This document shows positions 27,492 through 36,460 of a DNA stretch of 64,000 bases, piece by piece. The stretch's first letter is position 1; each line of letters starts with the position of its first letter. The position numbers and the translations under genes are program-made. The notes beneath the pieces are model-generated. The model searched no databases, had not been told where the DNA came from, and was given only the letters and a program-made list of their open reading frames with translations. Origin of the DNA: Firmicutes bacterium AM41-11 (GTDB taxonomy: Bacteria > Bacillota_I > Bacilli_A > Erysipelotrichales > Erysipelotrichaceae); assembly GCA_003480165.1 (NCBI GenBank), contig QUIQ01000001.1:1-64000 (forward strand), written 5' to 3'.

Positions 27492-27522
27492 ATATAAAAA
27501 TCGAGAGAAAATTTCTCTCGAT
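27492..27522 (-). terminator. Terminator of the cmk-der-gpsA-HU unit
   Basis: A nearly perfect palindrome AATCGAGAGAAA/TTTCTCTCGATT next to the HU stop, followed on the minus strand by TTTTTATAT. Confidence 0.8.
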
Positions 27523-27812
27523 TATTTATTATTGCATTTATTTTTTAAAGTTTGACTGGGACGAAACTTAGGAAGCAAAGAAGAATGTATCATCATTGGT
27601 TCCATATTACTTGGATTTATTCCCATTCTCTCTTTACGGTGAAAGAGTTCAAACTTACCAAAAGCCGAAATATCAATATTTCCATCATTGGCTAAGGCAT
27701 CACTCATTTCATCAAAAATCAAATTCACAGCCCGCATTGCATCTAACTTGGAAATATTTAAATCCAAAGAGACGGCATCAGCTAATGAATCTTTATTTAC
27801 AAATTTAGCCAT
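27522..27812 (-). CDS. HU-family DNA-binding protein
   Basis: A 96-residue histone-like protein of the HU/IHF family that bends DNA as a dimer. The helical N-terminal half (KDSLADAVSLDLNISKLDAMRAVNLIFDEMSDALANDG) is followed by the family's core beta turn NIDISAFGKFELFHRKERMGINPSN and the conserved FRPSQTLKNKCN end. The tip proline of the arm is in GINPSN. It is slightly divergent from the canonical GRNPRTG. It starts inside the stop of gpsA (TAATG overlap) and is the last gene before the terminator. This order (cmk, der, gpsA, HU) is a known Firmicutes cluster. Confidence 0.9.
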   Translation of the reverse strand: MAKFVNKDSLADAVSLDLNISKLDAMRAVNLIFDEMSDALANDGNIDISAFGKFELFHRKERMGINPSNMEPMMIHSSLLPKFRPSQTLKNKCNNK

Positions 27813-28807
27813 TAAAACTCCTCTTTCAAATTTCTTAACATCAAATCTTTGGCACAGGTATCGGGTTTCTTTCCTTCGTATAAGATTTGATAAACTTCTT
27901 CACAAATTGGCATCACAATACCATTTTCTTGAGAAATGCGATGCACAATTTTTGCCGTTCTTACCCCTTCTACTGTCTTGGTATTATTCGCAAAGAAATT
28001 CTTTACGGTATTTTCTTTACCAATTTGATAACCAGCTTGGAAGTTACGCGAATGGATCGATGAACAAGTCACAATCAAATCGCCAATTCCTGTTAGACCC
28101 ATAAAAGTTTTTTCCTGGCCACCAAAAAAGACACCATAGCGAATCATTTCTTGTAGACCACGAGTAATTAAGGCTGCACGGGTATTATCTTGATAACCTA
28201 AGCCAGATAGAATTCCACTGGCAATGGCCATAACGTTTTTAATCGCAGCACCCAGTTCACTGCCAATTTCATCCGTTCCAGTATAGATACGTAGGTATTG
28301 ATTCGAAAAGAGTTCTTGAATTAATTTAGCATCTTCAATTTTTAAACTAATCGCATCAATAGTTGTTAATTGACGAATTACGACTTCTTCGGCATGGCTC
28401 GGTCCGATTAAAGAGACAACCGAACTTAAATGCTCTTTAGAAATGGTACGACGAATGACTTGTGACATGCGTTCGTTGGTATCGGGATGGAACCCTTTGG
28501 AGACATTGACAACAATGGTATTGTCTTTTAAATAAGGATCAATTTGTTGACAAATCGATTCAATCGCAATGGTTGGTACAGCTAGTACGACAACATCGGC
28601 ACCTTGTACTACCGTAATATCTTTTGTTGCTACCAGGGTTTCGTTTAAAAGAACATCTCCAAAAAATTTTGAATTTTTATGATTTTGATTGATGTCATCT
28701 ACTTCCGATTGTGATTTTCCATAGATGATGACATCTTGTTTATTATCAGCCAGGGCTTGAGCTAAAGCTGTTCCCCAGCTTCCACTACCTAAAATAACAC
28801 TATGCAT
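27812..28807 (-). CDS. gpsA: Glycerol-3-phosphate dehydrogenase [NAD(P)+]
   Basis: A 331-residue cytosolic enzyme that reduces dihydroxyacetone phosphate to sn-glycerol 3-phosphate, the backbone for phospholipids. The Rossmann site is VILGSGSWGTALAQAL at the N terminus. VVNVSKGF, the SVVSLIGPSHAEEVV segment, the catalytic-lysine region GAAIKNVMAIASGI and the NTRAALITRGLQEM block are all standard. The length is normal. It starts 12 bases after der and overlaps HU by one base. Confidence 0.97.
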   Translation of the reverse strand: MHSVILGSGSWGTALAQALADNKQDVIIYGKSQSEVDDINQNHKNSKFFGDVLLNETLVATKDITVVQGADVVVLAVPTIAIESICQQIDPYLKDNTIVVNVSKGFHPDTNERMSQVIRRTISKEHLSSVVSLIGPSHAEEVVIRQLTTIDAISLKIEDAKLIQELFSNQYLRIYTGTDEIGSELGAAIKNVMAIASGILSGLGYQDNTRAALITRGLQEMIRYGVFFGGQEKTFMGLTGIGDLIVTCSSIHSRNFQAGYQIGKENTVKNFFANNTKTVEGVRTAKIVHRISQENGIVMPICEEVYQILYEGKKPDTCAKDLMLRNLKEEF

Positions 28808-28819
28808 AGGTAATCCTTT

Positions 28820-30127
28820 CTAAGCACGTTGTCGAGCAATTATATGAATTGGTGTACCCGTAAACATAAAGGCTTCGCGCAATTTATTTTCCAAATAGCG
28901 TTTATAACTAAAATGGAAGAGTTCTGGATCATTGACAAAAAGCACGATCGTTGGTGGTTCTACACCGACTTGTGCTGCGTAATAAATGCGCAATTGACGT
29001 CCATTATGTGGTTTTGGTGGGTTAATCATTTGGGCATCTAAAATGACATCATTTAAGACATTGGTTGGTACACGTAAACAACATGCATCATGTACTTCAT
29101 CAATTAAAGGAATCAATTGATTGACTTTTTGATGCGTTTTAGCTGAAACGAAGACAATCGGTGCATAACTTAAATAAACAAATTCATTACGAATCTTCTG
29201 TTCGATTTTATGCATCGTTTTTTCATCTTTTTCGACAGTATCCCACTTGTTGTAAACAATAATGACACCCTTGCCTGCTTCATGCGCTAGACCAGCAACA
29301 TGTTTATCTTGGTCGCGAATACCTTTTTCTCCATCAATTAAGAACAGAGCTACATTACTGCGATCAATTGCCGATAAAGCACGTAAAATGGAATACTTCT
29401 CGATGTTTTCGTAGATCTTTCCACGCTTACGAATTCCGGCTGTATCGATAATCATATATTCTTGGTCGTTATAGGTGAATGGGGTATCAATGGCATCTCG
29501 CGTTGTTCCTTCGACATCCGAAACAATAACGCGATCTTCCTTTAAAATCGCATTGACTAATGAACTTTTTCCAACATTAGGCCGTCCGATGCAACAGAAA
29601 GAAGTAATGCCTTCATAGGGTTCAATGGCTTTTTCAGGTAGTAAGTCCATGATTTTATCTAAGACATCCCCAAAGCCAATACCATGGGCTCCACTGACAA
29701 CCATAGGATCCCCTAAAGCGAGTTGATAGAAATCATATTGCATCATTTGTAGAGCTTCATTATCGGTTTTATTCACAGCTAATACGATTGGTTTTTTGGA
29801 TTTTTGTAACTTACGAGCAATTGCTACATCATCACTGGTTACTCCTTCAATCGCACTGGTCACAAAAAGAATGACATCGGCTTCTTCAATGGCGATATCA
29901 ACTTGCATATTGATTTCATCCCCAAAATCCTGGTTTTCGATTTGGATACCACCGGTATCGATTAAACGAAAAGATTGGGTTAACCATTCGACTTCACCAT
30001 ATATACGGTCTCGAGTAACACCTGGTGTATCATCTACAATACTCTTTCTTTGCCCGATTAAACGGTTAAAAATTGTGGATTTACCTACATTTGGGCGACC
30101 AACAATAGCGACAGTTCCTCGTAACAT
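28820..30127 (-). CDS. der: Ribosome biogenesis GTPase Der (EngA)
   Basis: A 435-residue double GTPase needed for 50S ribosome assembly. The first G domain has [28 protein letters not shown] and NKTD; the second has [37 protein letters not shown] and NKWD. A C-terminal KH-like domain follows (about residues 350-435). The longest frame starts at 30163, but GGAG precedes ATG 30125-30127 and the family start is [15 protein letters not shown]. It lies 19 bases after cmk. Confidence 0.97.
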   Translation of the reverse strand: MLRGTVAIVGRPNVGKSTIFNRLIGQRKSIVDDTPGVTRDRIYGEVEWLTQSFRLIDTGGIQIENQDFGDEINMQVDIAIEEADVILFVTSAIEGVTSDDVAIARKLQKSKKPIVLAVNKTDNEALQMMQYDFYQLALGDPMVVSGAHGIGFGDVLDKIMDLLPEKAIEPYEGITSFCCIGRPNVGKSSLVNAILKEDRVIVSDVEGTTRDAIDTPFTYNDQEYMIIDTAGIRKRGKIYENIEKYSILRALSAIDRSNVALFLIDGEKGIRDQDKHVAGLAHEAGKGVIIVYNKWDTVEKDEKTMHKIEQKIRNEFVYLSYAPIVFVSAKTHQKVNQLIPLIDEVHDACCLRVPTNVLNDVILDAQMINPPKPHNGRQLRIYYAAQVGVEPPTIVLFVNDPELFHFSYKRYLENKLREAFMFTGTPIHIIARQRA

Positions 30128-30146
30128 ATTCAAATCTCCTTTTCTA

Positions 30147-30803
30147 TTAAGCTTTGCGTACAAGCTCTAGTACTTCTTTAACAACTTCATCAATCGTTAA
30201 ATTGGATGTATCAATTCGAATCGCATCTTTTGCTTGAACTAAAGGAGAGATTTCACGATGACTATCTTGATAGTCGCGAGCGACAATATCTTGATAAATC
30301 GTTTCATAATCTGCTTGTATACCTTGTGAGATATATTCTTTATATCGTCTTTCGGCACGCGCTTTAGCAGATGCATCCATATAGATCTTTACTTCGGCAT
30401 CAGGTAAAACGACGGTACAAATATCACGACCATCGAGAATATATCCTTTATCTTTGGCAACTTCTTGTTGCAAGGTAACCATTTTCTTACGAACCGAAGG
30501 ATTGGTTGCAACTTTAGAAGTAAACATTGATATTTCATTGGTACGAATTTCTTTTGATACATCTACATCATTTAAAAAGACCTGTTTTCCTTGAAAGGAA
30601 ATATGTATCGAATCTAAAGCCTGGTCTAAAGCTTGAGAATCGGATAAATCAATTTGGTGGGAAACTAAATAATACGCAACACAGCGATACATAGCTCCGG
30701 TATCTAAATGAACCATATGCAAACTCTCTGCGACTCGATCTGCAATGGTGCTTTTCCCTACACCACTTGGTCCATCAATGGCAATATTTATAGCACTAGA
30801 CAT
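30147..30803 (-). CDS. cmk: Cytidylate kinase
   Basis: A 218-residue enzyme that phosphorylates CMP and dCMP with ATP. The P-loop is [18 protein letters not shown], the CMP-binding segment [15 protein letters not shown] follows, and the [37 protein letters not shown] block carries the conserved arginines and lid. The length matches the long bacterial type. It lies 1 base after the stop of the membrane-anchored protein gene and is followed by der. Confidence 0.96.
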   Translation of the reverse strand: MSSAINIAIDGPSGVGKSTIADRVAESLHMVHLDTGAMYRCVAYYLVSHQIDLSDSQALDQALDSIHISFQGKQVFLNDVDVSKEIRTNEISMFTSKVATNPSVRKKMVTLQQEVAKDKGYILDGRDICTVVLPDAEVKIYMDASAKARAERRYKEYISQGIQADYETIYQDIVARDYQDSHREISPLVQAKDAIRIDTSNLTIDEVVKEVLELVRKA

Positions 30804-30804
30804 A

Positions 30805-31809
30805 CTAAGCAGCTAATCGACGCATCATTATCACAGTCGCAATGATAAAGACGACTAATAAAACAATTAAGACCGCTAAGACAATATTTAAGATTTTTCC
30901 AGCCGTATTTTGAGAACCCGTATTTTGTATTGGCGCTGGTTTAGTTTCAACCTTTGGTTTTTTAGGCGCTTCTTTTTTAACTGCTTCCTTCTTTACTGGC
31001 GCTTTTTTAGCTTTAGGAGCTGGCGCTTTTTTCTCTTTCTTGTTAAAGAAAGGTTTATGTTCTTTAGCTGGTTTTTCACTAACTTGTTCTGGCTCTTTTT
31101 CAGCTCGGATACCAGGACGTTTATAATGATCTTTACTAGAAAGAGTTTCGAAGGTTTCTTCTAGTTCATCATAGACAAAGTCATCGCTGGATAAGATGAT
31201 TTTATTGTCTGAATCTGAATCGGTGTTTGTTTCAACAGGTTTGGTTTCCAAGGTATCGAAATTTTCTTCCGGTTCTTCCTCTTCCAAAGGATACATAGGA
31301 AGTGGTTTTTCGGACATTGGAAGAATGGTTGGCCCTTTGTCTTCGACAACTGGTTCTTCTTTTTCTTTTCCTTGAAGAATTGTTTTATCTTGTACTTCTT
31401 TGATTTTAGTCACTGGTACTTGCATCGTAGAATCAAGATCTTCTTGTTGCTGCTCCAATGGAACAAAATGTTGGTTACGATGTTTGGACTGGGTTCCATC
31501 TAATTGTTTTAAGATGTTGATTTGCGTATCATCCCAAACTGAGTTTCCTTGATCAAGATTGTATTGACGAACTTCATCAATCAAATGATCCATAACAGGA
31601 CTATTAGGTAAAGTAGAACTTACCGTTTGATTGCTGGCTTCTTTATGGGGATTATTCGCATGGGATAAATTTCCATTTGAATCTTTATTTGCGACACGTG
31701 ATAAACGTTGATATGGTTGTTCATTTTGCACTTGTTGAGCTTCTGTTGTTTCTTCTTCCAACCGATCTCTCAACACTTGATATCTTTGCATTCTTGAATA
31801 TTTAGGCAT
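30805..31809 (-). CDS. Tail-anchored protein with a long disordered acidic/basic region, function unknown
   Basis: A 334-residue protein I do not recognise. The short N-terminal helix (PKYSRMQRYQVLRDRLEEETTEA) is followed by a long polar, probably disordered region rich in Q, E and S, an acidic middle (PLEEEEPEENFDTLE, NTDSDSDNK) and a Lys/Pro/Ala-rich stretch (residues 255-300, KKAPVKKEAVKKEAPKKPK). It ends in one C-terminal membrane helix (ILNIVLAVLIVLLVVFIIATVIMM) and RRLAA. The architecture puts the bulk of the protein in the cytoplasm. The AGGAGG site marks ATG 31807-31809, not the frame's first ATG at 31827. Its location beside cmk-der suggests a cell-envelope or division role, which is inference. 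Confidence 0.75.
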   Translation of the reverse strand: MPKYSRMQRYQVLRDRLEEETTEAQQVQNEQPYQRLSRVANKDSNGNLSHANNPHKEASNQTVSSTLPNSPVMDHLIDEVRQYNLDQGNSVWDDTQINILKQLDGTQSKHRNQHFVPLEQQQEDLDSTMQVPVTKIKEVQDKTILQGKEKEEPVVEDKGPTILPMSEKPLPMYPLEEEEPEENFDTLETKPVETNTDSDSDNKIILSSDDFVYDELEETFETLSSKDHYKRPGIRAEKEPEQVSEKPAKEHKPFFNKKEKKAPAPKAKKAPVKKEAVKKEAPKKPKVETKPAPIQNTGSQNTAGKILNIVLAVLIVLLVVFIIATVIMMRRLAA

Positions 31810-31882
31810 AGTTTCCTCCTGTTTCACACTGTATCAATTATATAAAAAAACGCTTCTAAAGTCTATAAATATAGGAAAATCC

Positions 31883-32473
31883 CTAGGATGGGTCACTTTC
31901 TTTCTTGAAGTATTTCGCATGAAATAAGGCATAAATGAGTCCTCCAATTAAACCGCCTAAGGTATTATAAACCAGGTCAGATAATTGAAATGAACCAAGT
32001 TTTAGAAACAATTGGGTAAATTCAATACCCAGTGAAAACAAGAAAGAAATCTTCACGGATTTTTTGATTAAAGCAAAAAAAGAAAACGATTGATTTTGCT
32101 TCATCACAAAGTATAAATACATCAATGGAATAAAGAGAATCAGGTTTTCAACACCTTCGGTAAAAATATTTCCATCGACATCATGTAAAGACCAGGTACC
32201 AATCACATTATTTAGCGGATTGATCCATAAGGAACGACCTAAGATCGTACGCGATAAAATCATAAAGAGATAGAAGACAAAATAGAATACCCTGCGTAAG
32301 TCCTTGCTCGCTTTAAATTTTGTAAATAATCCTTGAATAGCTACTTTAAAGCCGCCTTCTTTTTTCGCAGTTAAATAAAAAAACATAAAGAAAAAAGCTA
32401 ATAATAAGGATTCAAAAAATCCAGTATAAAGTCCCGATAAAATGTTTGTTAGAATGTTTTTAAATATCATCAT
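31883..32473 (-). CDS. VanZ-family membrane protein
   Basis: About 196 residues with four to five membrane spans. The C-terminal block GIEFTQLFLKLGSFQLSDLVYNTLGGLIGGLIYAL is the VanZ signature (E..Q......D..D...N..G...G). The family is named for a teicoplanin-resistance protein, but most members are chromosomal and of unknown role. A longer frame starts at 32533, but the hydrophobic N terminus begins with MMIFKNILTNI at 32473 and AGGGG lies upstream; the spacing is long, so this start is less certain than others. It follows efp by about 65 bases. Confidence 0.8.
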   Translation of the reverse strand: MMIFKNILTNILSGLYTGFFESLLLAFFFMFFYLTAKKEGGFKVAIQGLFTKFKASKDLRRVFYFVFYLFMILSRTILGRSLWINPLNNVIGTWSLHDVDGNIFTEGVENLILFIPLMYLYFVMKQNQSFSFFALIKKSVKISFLFSLGIEFTQLFLKLGSFQLSDLVYNTLGGLIGGLIYALFHAKYFKKESDPS

Positions 32474-32537
32474 GATTGTATTTTTCCCCTTAAATGTAGA
32501 AAAGCTGTTGGTTCCTTCAACAGCTTTGTGCACTTAT

Positions 32538-33098
32538 TTATTTTGCGCGTCCAGAATACTTTCCATCATTGGTATTAACCACGATCATTTCATCTTGATT
32601 AATGAATAATGGAACTTTCACTTCTAAACCTGTCTCTAAAACAGCATTTTTACTAGCTGATGTAGCAGTATCCCCTTTTACTGCAGCTTCACATTCAACT
32701 ACTTGTAAAGTAACTTTATCAGGTAATTGAATACCTAAGATTTCCCCTTCATAGCTTGTGATGTTTACATTGTTTTCTGGTTTGATAAATTGTTTTTCCC
32801 AAGTTAAACGTTCACTGGGAATTTCAATTTGATCATAGGTTTCATTATCCATGAAAACCATAGAATCTTCGGTATCATATAAATACTGCATTTCGCGTTT
32901 TTCAATTTCGGCAGGAGTAACTTTTTCTCCACCACCCCAAGATAATTCGATATTACTTCCTGAACGTAAGTTACGAACTTTGGCTTTTACTACCATAGCA
33001 CTACGTGCCGTTTTATTTTGTGAAATATCTAATACAACATAAATTTCGTTGTCTACTAAAATTGTATTTCCTGGTTTTAAATCATTTGAACTAATCAT
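32538..33098 (-). CDS. efp: Elongation factor P with an arginine at the tip position
   Basis: A 186-residue translation factor that rescues ribosomes stalled at polyproline. The three OB/KOW domains are recognisable: MISSNDLKPGNTILVDNEIYVVLD, KVRNLRSGSNIELSWGGGEKV and the C-terminal VPLFINQDEMIVVNTNDGKYSGRAK with the conserved Y.GR. The tip loop is unusual: where most Firmicutes have KPGKGAAFV with a modified lysine at position 32, this protein reads KTARSAMVV, with R32 at the tip. The ribosome site is GAGGAG. Its promoter is seen at 33126-33153. It is transcribed alone or with the VanZ-like gene. Confidence 0.95.
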   Translation of the reverse strand: MISSNDLKPGNTILVDNEIYVVLDISQNKTARSAMVVKAKVRNLRSGSNIELSWGGGEKVTPAEIEKREMQYLYDTEDSMVFMDNETYDQIEIPSERLTWEKQFIKPENNVNITSYEGEILGIQLPDKVTLQVVECEAAVKGDTATSASKNAVLETGLEVKVPLFINQDEMIVVNTNDGKYSGRAK

Positions 33099-33125
33099 GT
33101 TAATTTCTCCTCAAATTTCTTTTTA

Positions 33126-33153
33126 ATTATATATTAGACCATGTATTTGTCAA
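33126..33153 (-). promoter_or_regulatory. Promoter of efp
   Basis: Minus strand: -35 TTGACA (33148-33153), 16-base spacer, -10 TATAAT (33126-33131), about 28 bases before the efp ATG. Confidence 0.8.
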
Positions 33154-33159
33154 TTCAGA

Positions 33160-33296
33160 CAAAGTAAAAGACGTCATATTGACGTCTTTTACTATATCGA
33201 AAGGAATCGATATGAATAAATATGCTCACATACGTTAAGGAAGGATGTGTTGTATGCGAGTCGTTGAGATTGAGCCTGATCTCATACTTTATCCAT
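33160..33296 (-). ncRNA. Candidate small RNA between ppk and efp
   Basis: Minus strand, from about 33294 to the terminator at 33166-33190. It has its own promoter (-35 TTTACA at 33324-33329, 17-base spacer, -10 TATTAT at 33301-33306). It contains two further hairpins (TGAGAT/ATCTCA around 33264-33283 and ATATCGA/TCGATAT around 33193-33212) and a final hairpin AAAAGACGTCA/TGACGTCTTTT. No open frame of note is present. It could instead simply be the ppk 3' untranslated region. Confidence 0.35.
33162..33192 (-). terminator. Terminator downstream of ppk / candidate RNA
   Basis: A palindromic hairpin AAAAGACGTCA ... TGACGTCTTTT that is symmetrical, with T runs in both directions. On the minus strand it closes transcripts reading toward efp. 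Confidence 0.7.
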
Positions 33297-33300
33297 CGTT

Positions 33301-33329
33301 ATAATACAACTTTGCGATGGAAATGTAAA
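33301..33329 (-). promoter_or_regulatory. Promoter of the candidate small RNA
   Basis: Minus strand: TTTACA (33324-33329), 17-base spacer, TATTAT (33301-33306). It lies beyond the ppk stop, where no coding gene could use it. Confidence 0.45.
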
Positions 33330-33367
33330 CCCTTACAGATAAATTCTCATTGCTCAATCCAATATTT

Positions 33368-35461
33368 CTAGTGATGAAGCAGTTTTAACTTTTTCAAAAA
33401 TGCCTTTAAACCTTTGATTTCCGTTTCGGGATGATATTCTTTACGAATATAGGCATCTTGATAATCGTATGGTTCATCGGTACTATTGATAGCTGTATAT
33501 GATCCATCAGGAAGGATAATACGCGTCTTTACATTATCTCTCCATTGATCTTCAAAATACTTCATAACTAAGGCTTTGCAGGAAGCATCTAAAATCGGAC
33601 TCGCTACTTCAACCCGCTTTTCGGTATTTCGTGTCATAAAGTCAGCACTGGAAATATAGACTTTACAATCTTCCTTCGGACCAAACCAATAAATTCTAGA
33701 ATGCTCTAAGAAACGTCCGACAATCGAATGCACTTCAATATTTTCGGTTTGCCCTTCAATTCCTGGTAAAATGCAACAAATTCCCCGAATGATCATATGG
33801 ATCTTAACTCCTGCACAACTTGCTTTTTGGAGTTTCTCCATGATCTGTACATCGGTCATAGAGTTCATCTTTAAGGCAATAAAGGCATTTTGATGGCTCT
33901 GTGCTCTTTCAATTTGTTCATCGATAGCTTGTAAGACACAGTGTTTTAATTGATTTGGAGAAACCCATAATTGATTGTATTTTCCATGTACATCGGATAA
34001 AGACATATTTTGGAAAAAATGTTGAGCATCCAAGCCAATTTCGGAACGTGCTGTGATATAAGAAATATCCGTATACATTCGACTTGTCTTTTCATTATAG
34101 TTTCCGGTTCCAATTTGGGTAATCGTCTTCATGCCTTTATGCGTTTTTAAAACAATCTGCAACAATTTCGAATGCACTTTGTATTTTTCAAAACCATAGA
34201 TAATTGTACAACCTGCTTGTTCGAGCTCTTGCGCAGCTGAGATATTGTGTTGTTCATCAAAACGTGCACGAAGTTCCATTAATACCGTTACTTCAATACC
34301 ATTTTCTGCAGCATTTTGTAAAGCATGGACAATCTTACTGTTCTTCGCTAAACGATAAATCGTAATCTTGATAGATACGACTTGTTTGGATTGACTTGCT
34401 TCATTTAAAAGCTTTAAGAAGATATCAATATCTTCAAATGGATAGAATAAAATCAAATCATGGGCCAGAACTTGAGGAATAATCGGAAGCTCTGGAATAT
34501 AGTTTTGACAAGCATTTGGTGTATATGGTTCATACAACAAAGGTTTTGCCAAGTTTTTCGGTGCATGATCAATAACGTCAAAGACATGACTCATTTCCAT
34601 TGTCGTTCTTGATTCAAACATCTGGTCTTCTTTTAGATTCAATTGTTTCGCTAAGTATTCTTTGGTTTCTTTATCGATATGTTTATAGTATTCCAAACGA
34701 ATCGGCGCTAGACGTTTCCGTTTCTTCAGAATCGTCTTCATATAGTCCCGATAGTCTTCATCTTCATCCATTTCCTGGGTATTTAAGTTGATATCGGCAT
34801 TGCGCGTTACACGAATAATCGATTTAGAAAGAATTTCATACGAATTAAAGACTTTATGCACCATATGATAGATCATATGCTCAACTAAAACATAGGATCC
34901 TTGCATATCTGGTACATAAATGACTCGTGTTAAATAGTCGGGTACTGGAACAATCCCAAAGACTTCCTTATCCTTTTCTTTTAAACGAACAATAATGTAT
35001 TGCGCTTTGTTTAATAAATGTGGAAAAGGATGTTGCCAGTCAAGAATCAGCGCTGATAAAAGCGGAGCTACCTGGCTGTCAAAATAGTCTTCCATCCATT
35101 TTAACTGCTTTTTATTGAGCTGACTTTTAGAAAGTCGGGCCATATGTAATGATTCCAAGGTATGATTGATGTTCTTTTCCACTTCATCTTTTTTGGGATA
35201 TAAATCCGCAACTACAGAATAAATGGCATCCAGTTCTTCACCTGGTGTCATAAAGCTTCGATGGTCTTTGTGCTTTGGTTCTACAAGTGATAAATCATAT
35301 AAAGAACCACAGCGAACCATAAAAAATTCATCTAGGTTGCTACAAAAAATTGCTACGAATTTTAATCTTTCTAATAAAGGAATTCTTGGATCAGCGGCTT
35401 CTTCTAAAACTCGTTGATTAAAGTATAACCAAGATAATTCCCGATCTTGCATAAATGTCAT
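33368..35461 (-). CDS. ppk: Polyphosphate kinase 1
   Basis: A 697-residue enzyme that polymerises the gamma-phosphate of ATP into polyphosphate. The N domain begins with DRELSWLYFNQRVLEEA, the head domain contains LDEFFMVR, and the phospholipase-D-like catalytic domains contain the phospho-histidine in YKVHSKLLQI and the second histidine in FLEHSRIYWFG. Other conserved blocks are LMELRARFDE and ITQIGTGNYNEKTSRMYTD. The length is normal. The start ATG overlaps the ppx stop (TAATG), so the synthesising and degrading enzymes are translationally coupled. Confidence 0.96.
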   Translation of the reverse strand: MTFMQDRELSWLYFNQRVLEEAADPRIPLLERLKFVAIFCSNLDEFFMVRCGSLYDLSLVEPKHKDHRSFMTPGEELDAIYSVVADLYPKKDEVEKNINHTLESLHMARLSKSQLNKKQLKWMEDYFDSQVAPLLSALILDWQHPFPHLLNKAQYIIVRLKEKDKEVFGIVPVPDYLTRVIYVPDMQGSYVLVEHMIYHMVHKVFNSYEILSKSIIRVTRNADINLNTQEMDEDEDYRDYMKTILKKRKRLAPIRLEYYKHIDKETKEYLAKQLNLKEDQMFESRTTMEMSHVFDVIDHAPKNLAKPLLYEPYTPNACQNYIPELPIIPQVLAHDLILFYPFEDIDIFLKLLNEASQSKQVVSIKITIYRLAKNSKIVHALQNAAENGIEVTVLMELRARFDEQHNISAAQELEQAGCTIIYGFEKYKVHSKLLQIVLKTHKGMKTITQIGTGNYNEKTSRMYTDISYITARSEIGLDAQHFFQNMSLSDVHGKYNQLWVSPNQLKHCVLQAIDEQIERAQSHQNAFIALKMNSMTDVQIMEKLQKASCAGVKIHMIIRGICCILPGIEGQTENIEVHSIVGRFLEHSRIYWFGPKEDCKVYISSADFMTRNTEKRVEVASPILDASCKALVMKYFEDQWRDNVKTRIILPDGSYTAINSTDEPYDYQDAYIRKEYHPETEIKGLKAFLKKLKLLHH

Positions 35462-36357
35462 TATTTTAATATCCTTTCTAGGACATATCCTTCTCTTACC
35501 CCAAACATCGATACTTGAATATGTTTTGCCTGGGTAAGATCAAGTAAAGTATCCACAATCAATAAACCTGTAAATAAAGTATGGACACGATCTGCCTTTA
35601 CTTTTAAAAAGAGTCGAATCACTTCTTTACTAGGTCGATTCAATAATTCATCCACTAAAGAATGAATCGTATTACTATCTATATCATAGCTTTCTGGATT
35701 CATTTCATCTAATCGAATTAATAAACTACGAATCGTCCGCATACTTCCACCGGTAATTGTCAAATTATCGACTTTCTTTTTCTTTTTTATACAATCCGTA
35801 AATTGATTTTCAATCTCTTTACGGATTGCACTGGCTTCTTTTTTGTTGGGAATGATTTGATCTACATACTTTTGATAGAGATTTAAAGACCCAATAGGTA
35901 AACTAATTGGGTCCATCGGTTCTTTTTTCTTAAAGCGAACGATTTCGGTACTACCTCCACCCGTATCAATATAATATCCATTTTCAAATTGGATTTTACT
36001 GAGGGCTCCTTTAAAAGATAACCTGGCTTCTTCTTCCCCTGATAATAAATCAATGGACACATCGCAGGTTTTTTGTATATACGCTAAGACTTCTTCGGTA
36101 TTTTCAATATTTCTTAAAGACGCTGTCGCAAAAACATGGAATCCATCTAAATGCAGAGCTTGTGCCGTATCCTTAAAAGATAATAGACAATCTTTTAGGG
36201 CATCCATACCCTCTTTTGTATAACGTTTCTTTTTAATATAAGCGACAAGACCTACTGCCTCTTTTTTTGATAATAAGTTTTCAAATGTTTGGTTTTCTAT
36301 TCGATAGATATTCATACGAATCGTATTTGATCCGACATCTACAATTCCAACAAGCAT
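35461..36357 (-). CDS. ppx: Ppx/GppA family exopolyphosphatase
   Basis: A 298-residue enzyme of the ASKHA fold that removes phosphate from polyphosphate ends or from pppGpp. The N-terminal phosphate-binding motif is VGIVDVGSNTIRMNIYRI, FATASLRN and LLSGEEEARLSFKG follow, and the second phosphate loop is YIDTGGGSTEIVRF. It is the short form, without the C-terminal HD domain of E. coli Ppx. It precedes ppk with overlapping stop and start. Polyphosphate turnover is the most likely role given the neighbour. Confidence 0.92.
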   Translation of the reverse strand: MLVGIVDVGSNTIRMNIYRIENQTFENLLSKKEAVGLVAYIKKKRYTKEGMDALKDCLLSFKDTAQALHLDGFHVFATASLRNIENTEEVLAYIQKTCDVSIDLLSGEEEARLSFKGALSKIQFENGYYIDTGGGSTEIVRFKKKEPMDPISLPIGSLNLYQKYVDQIIPNKKEASAIRKEIENQFTDCIKKKKKVDNLTITGGSMRTIRSLLIRLDEMNPESYDIDSNTIHSLVDELLNRPSKEVIRLFLKVKADRVHTLFTGLLIVDTLLDLTQAKHIQVSMFGVREGYVLERILK

Positions 36358-36429
36358 AAATTCCCTTCTTTCTATTTAAGTATAAAGATGCATTGTATGC
36401 TTTTTGTAAAGTCCATGTAAAAGCGTACA

Positions 36430-36460
36430 GAAAAAAAAGAAAGTGAAAAAATCACTTTCT
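36430..36460 (-). terminator. Terminator of the NfnA/NfnB-like pair
   Basis: The minus strand has AGAAAGTGA-TTTTT-TCACTTTCT followed by eight T, directly at the stop of the large subunit gene. Confidence 0.85.

Noticed and set aside
33249-33320. Plus-strand interleaved pairings (GTTGTAT/ATACAAC and CCATCG/CGATGG) resembling a pseudoknot
   Set aside because: No plus-strand gene follows that it could control, and the minus-strand promoter plus terminator reading explains the region better.
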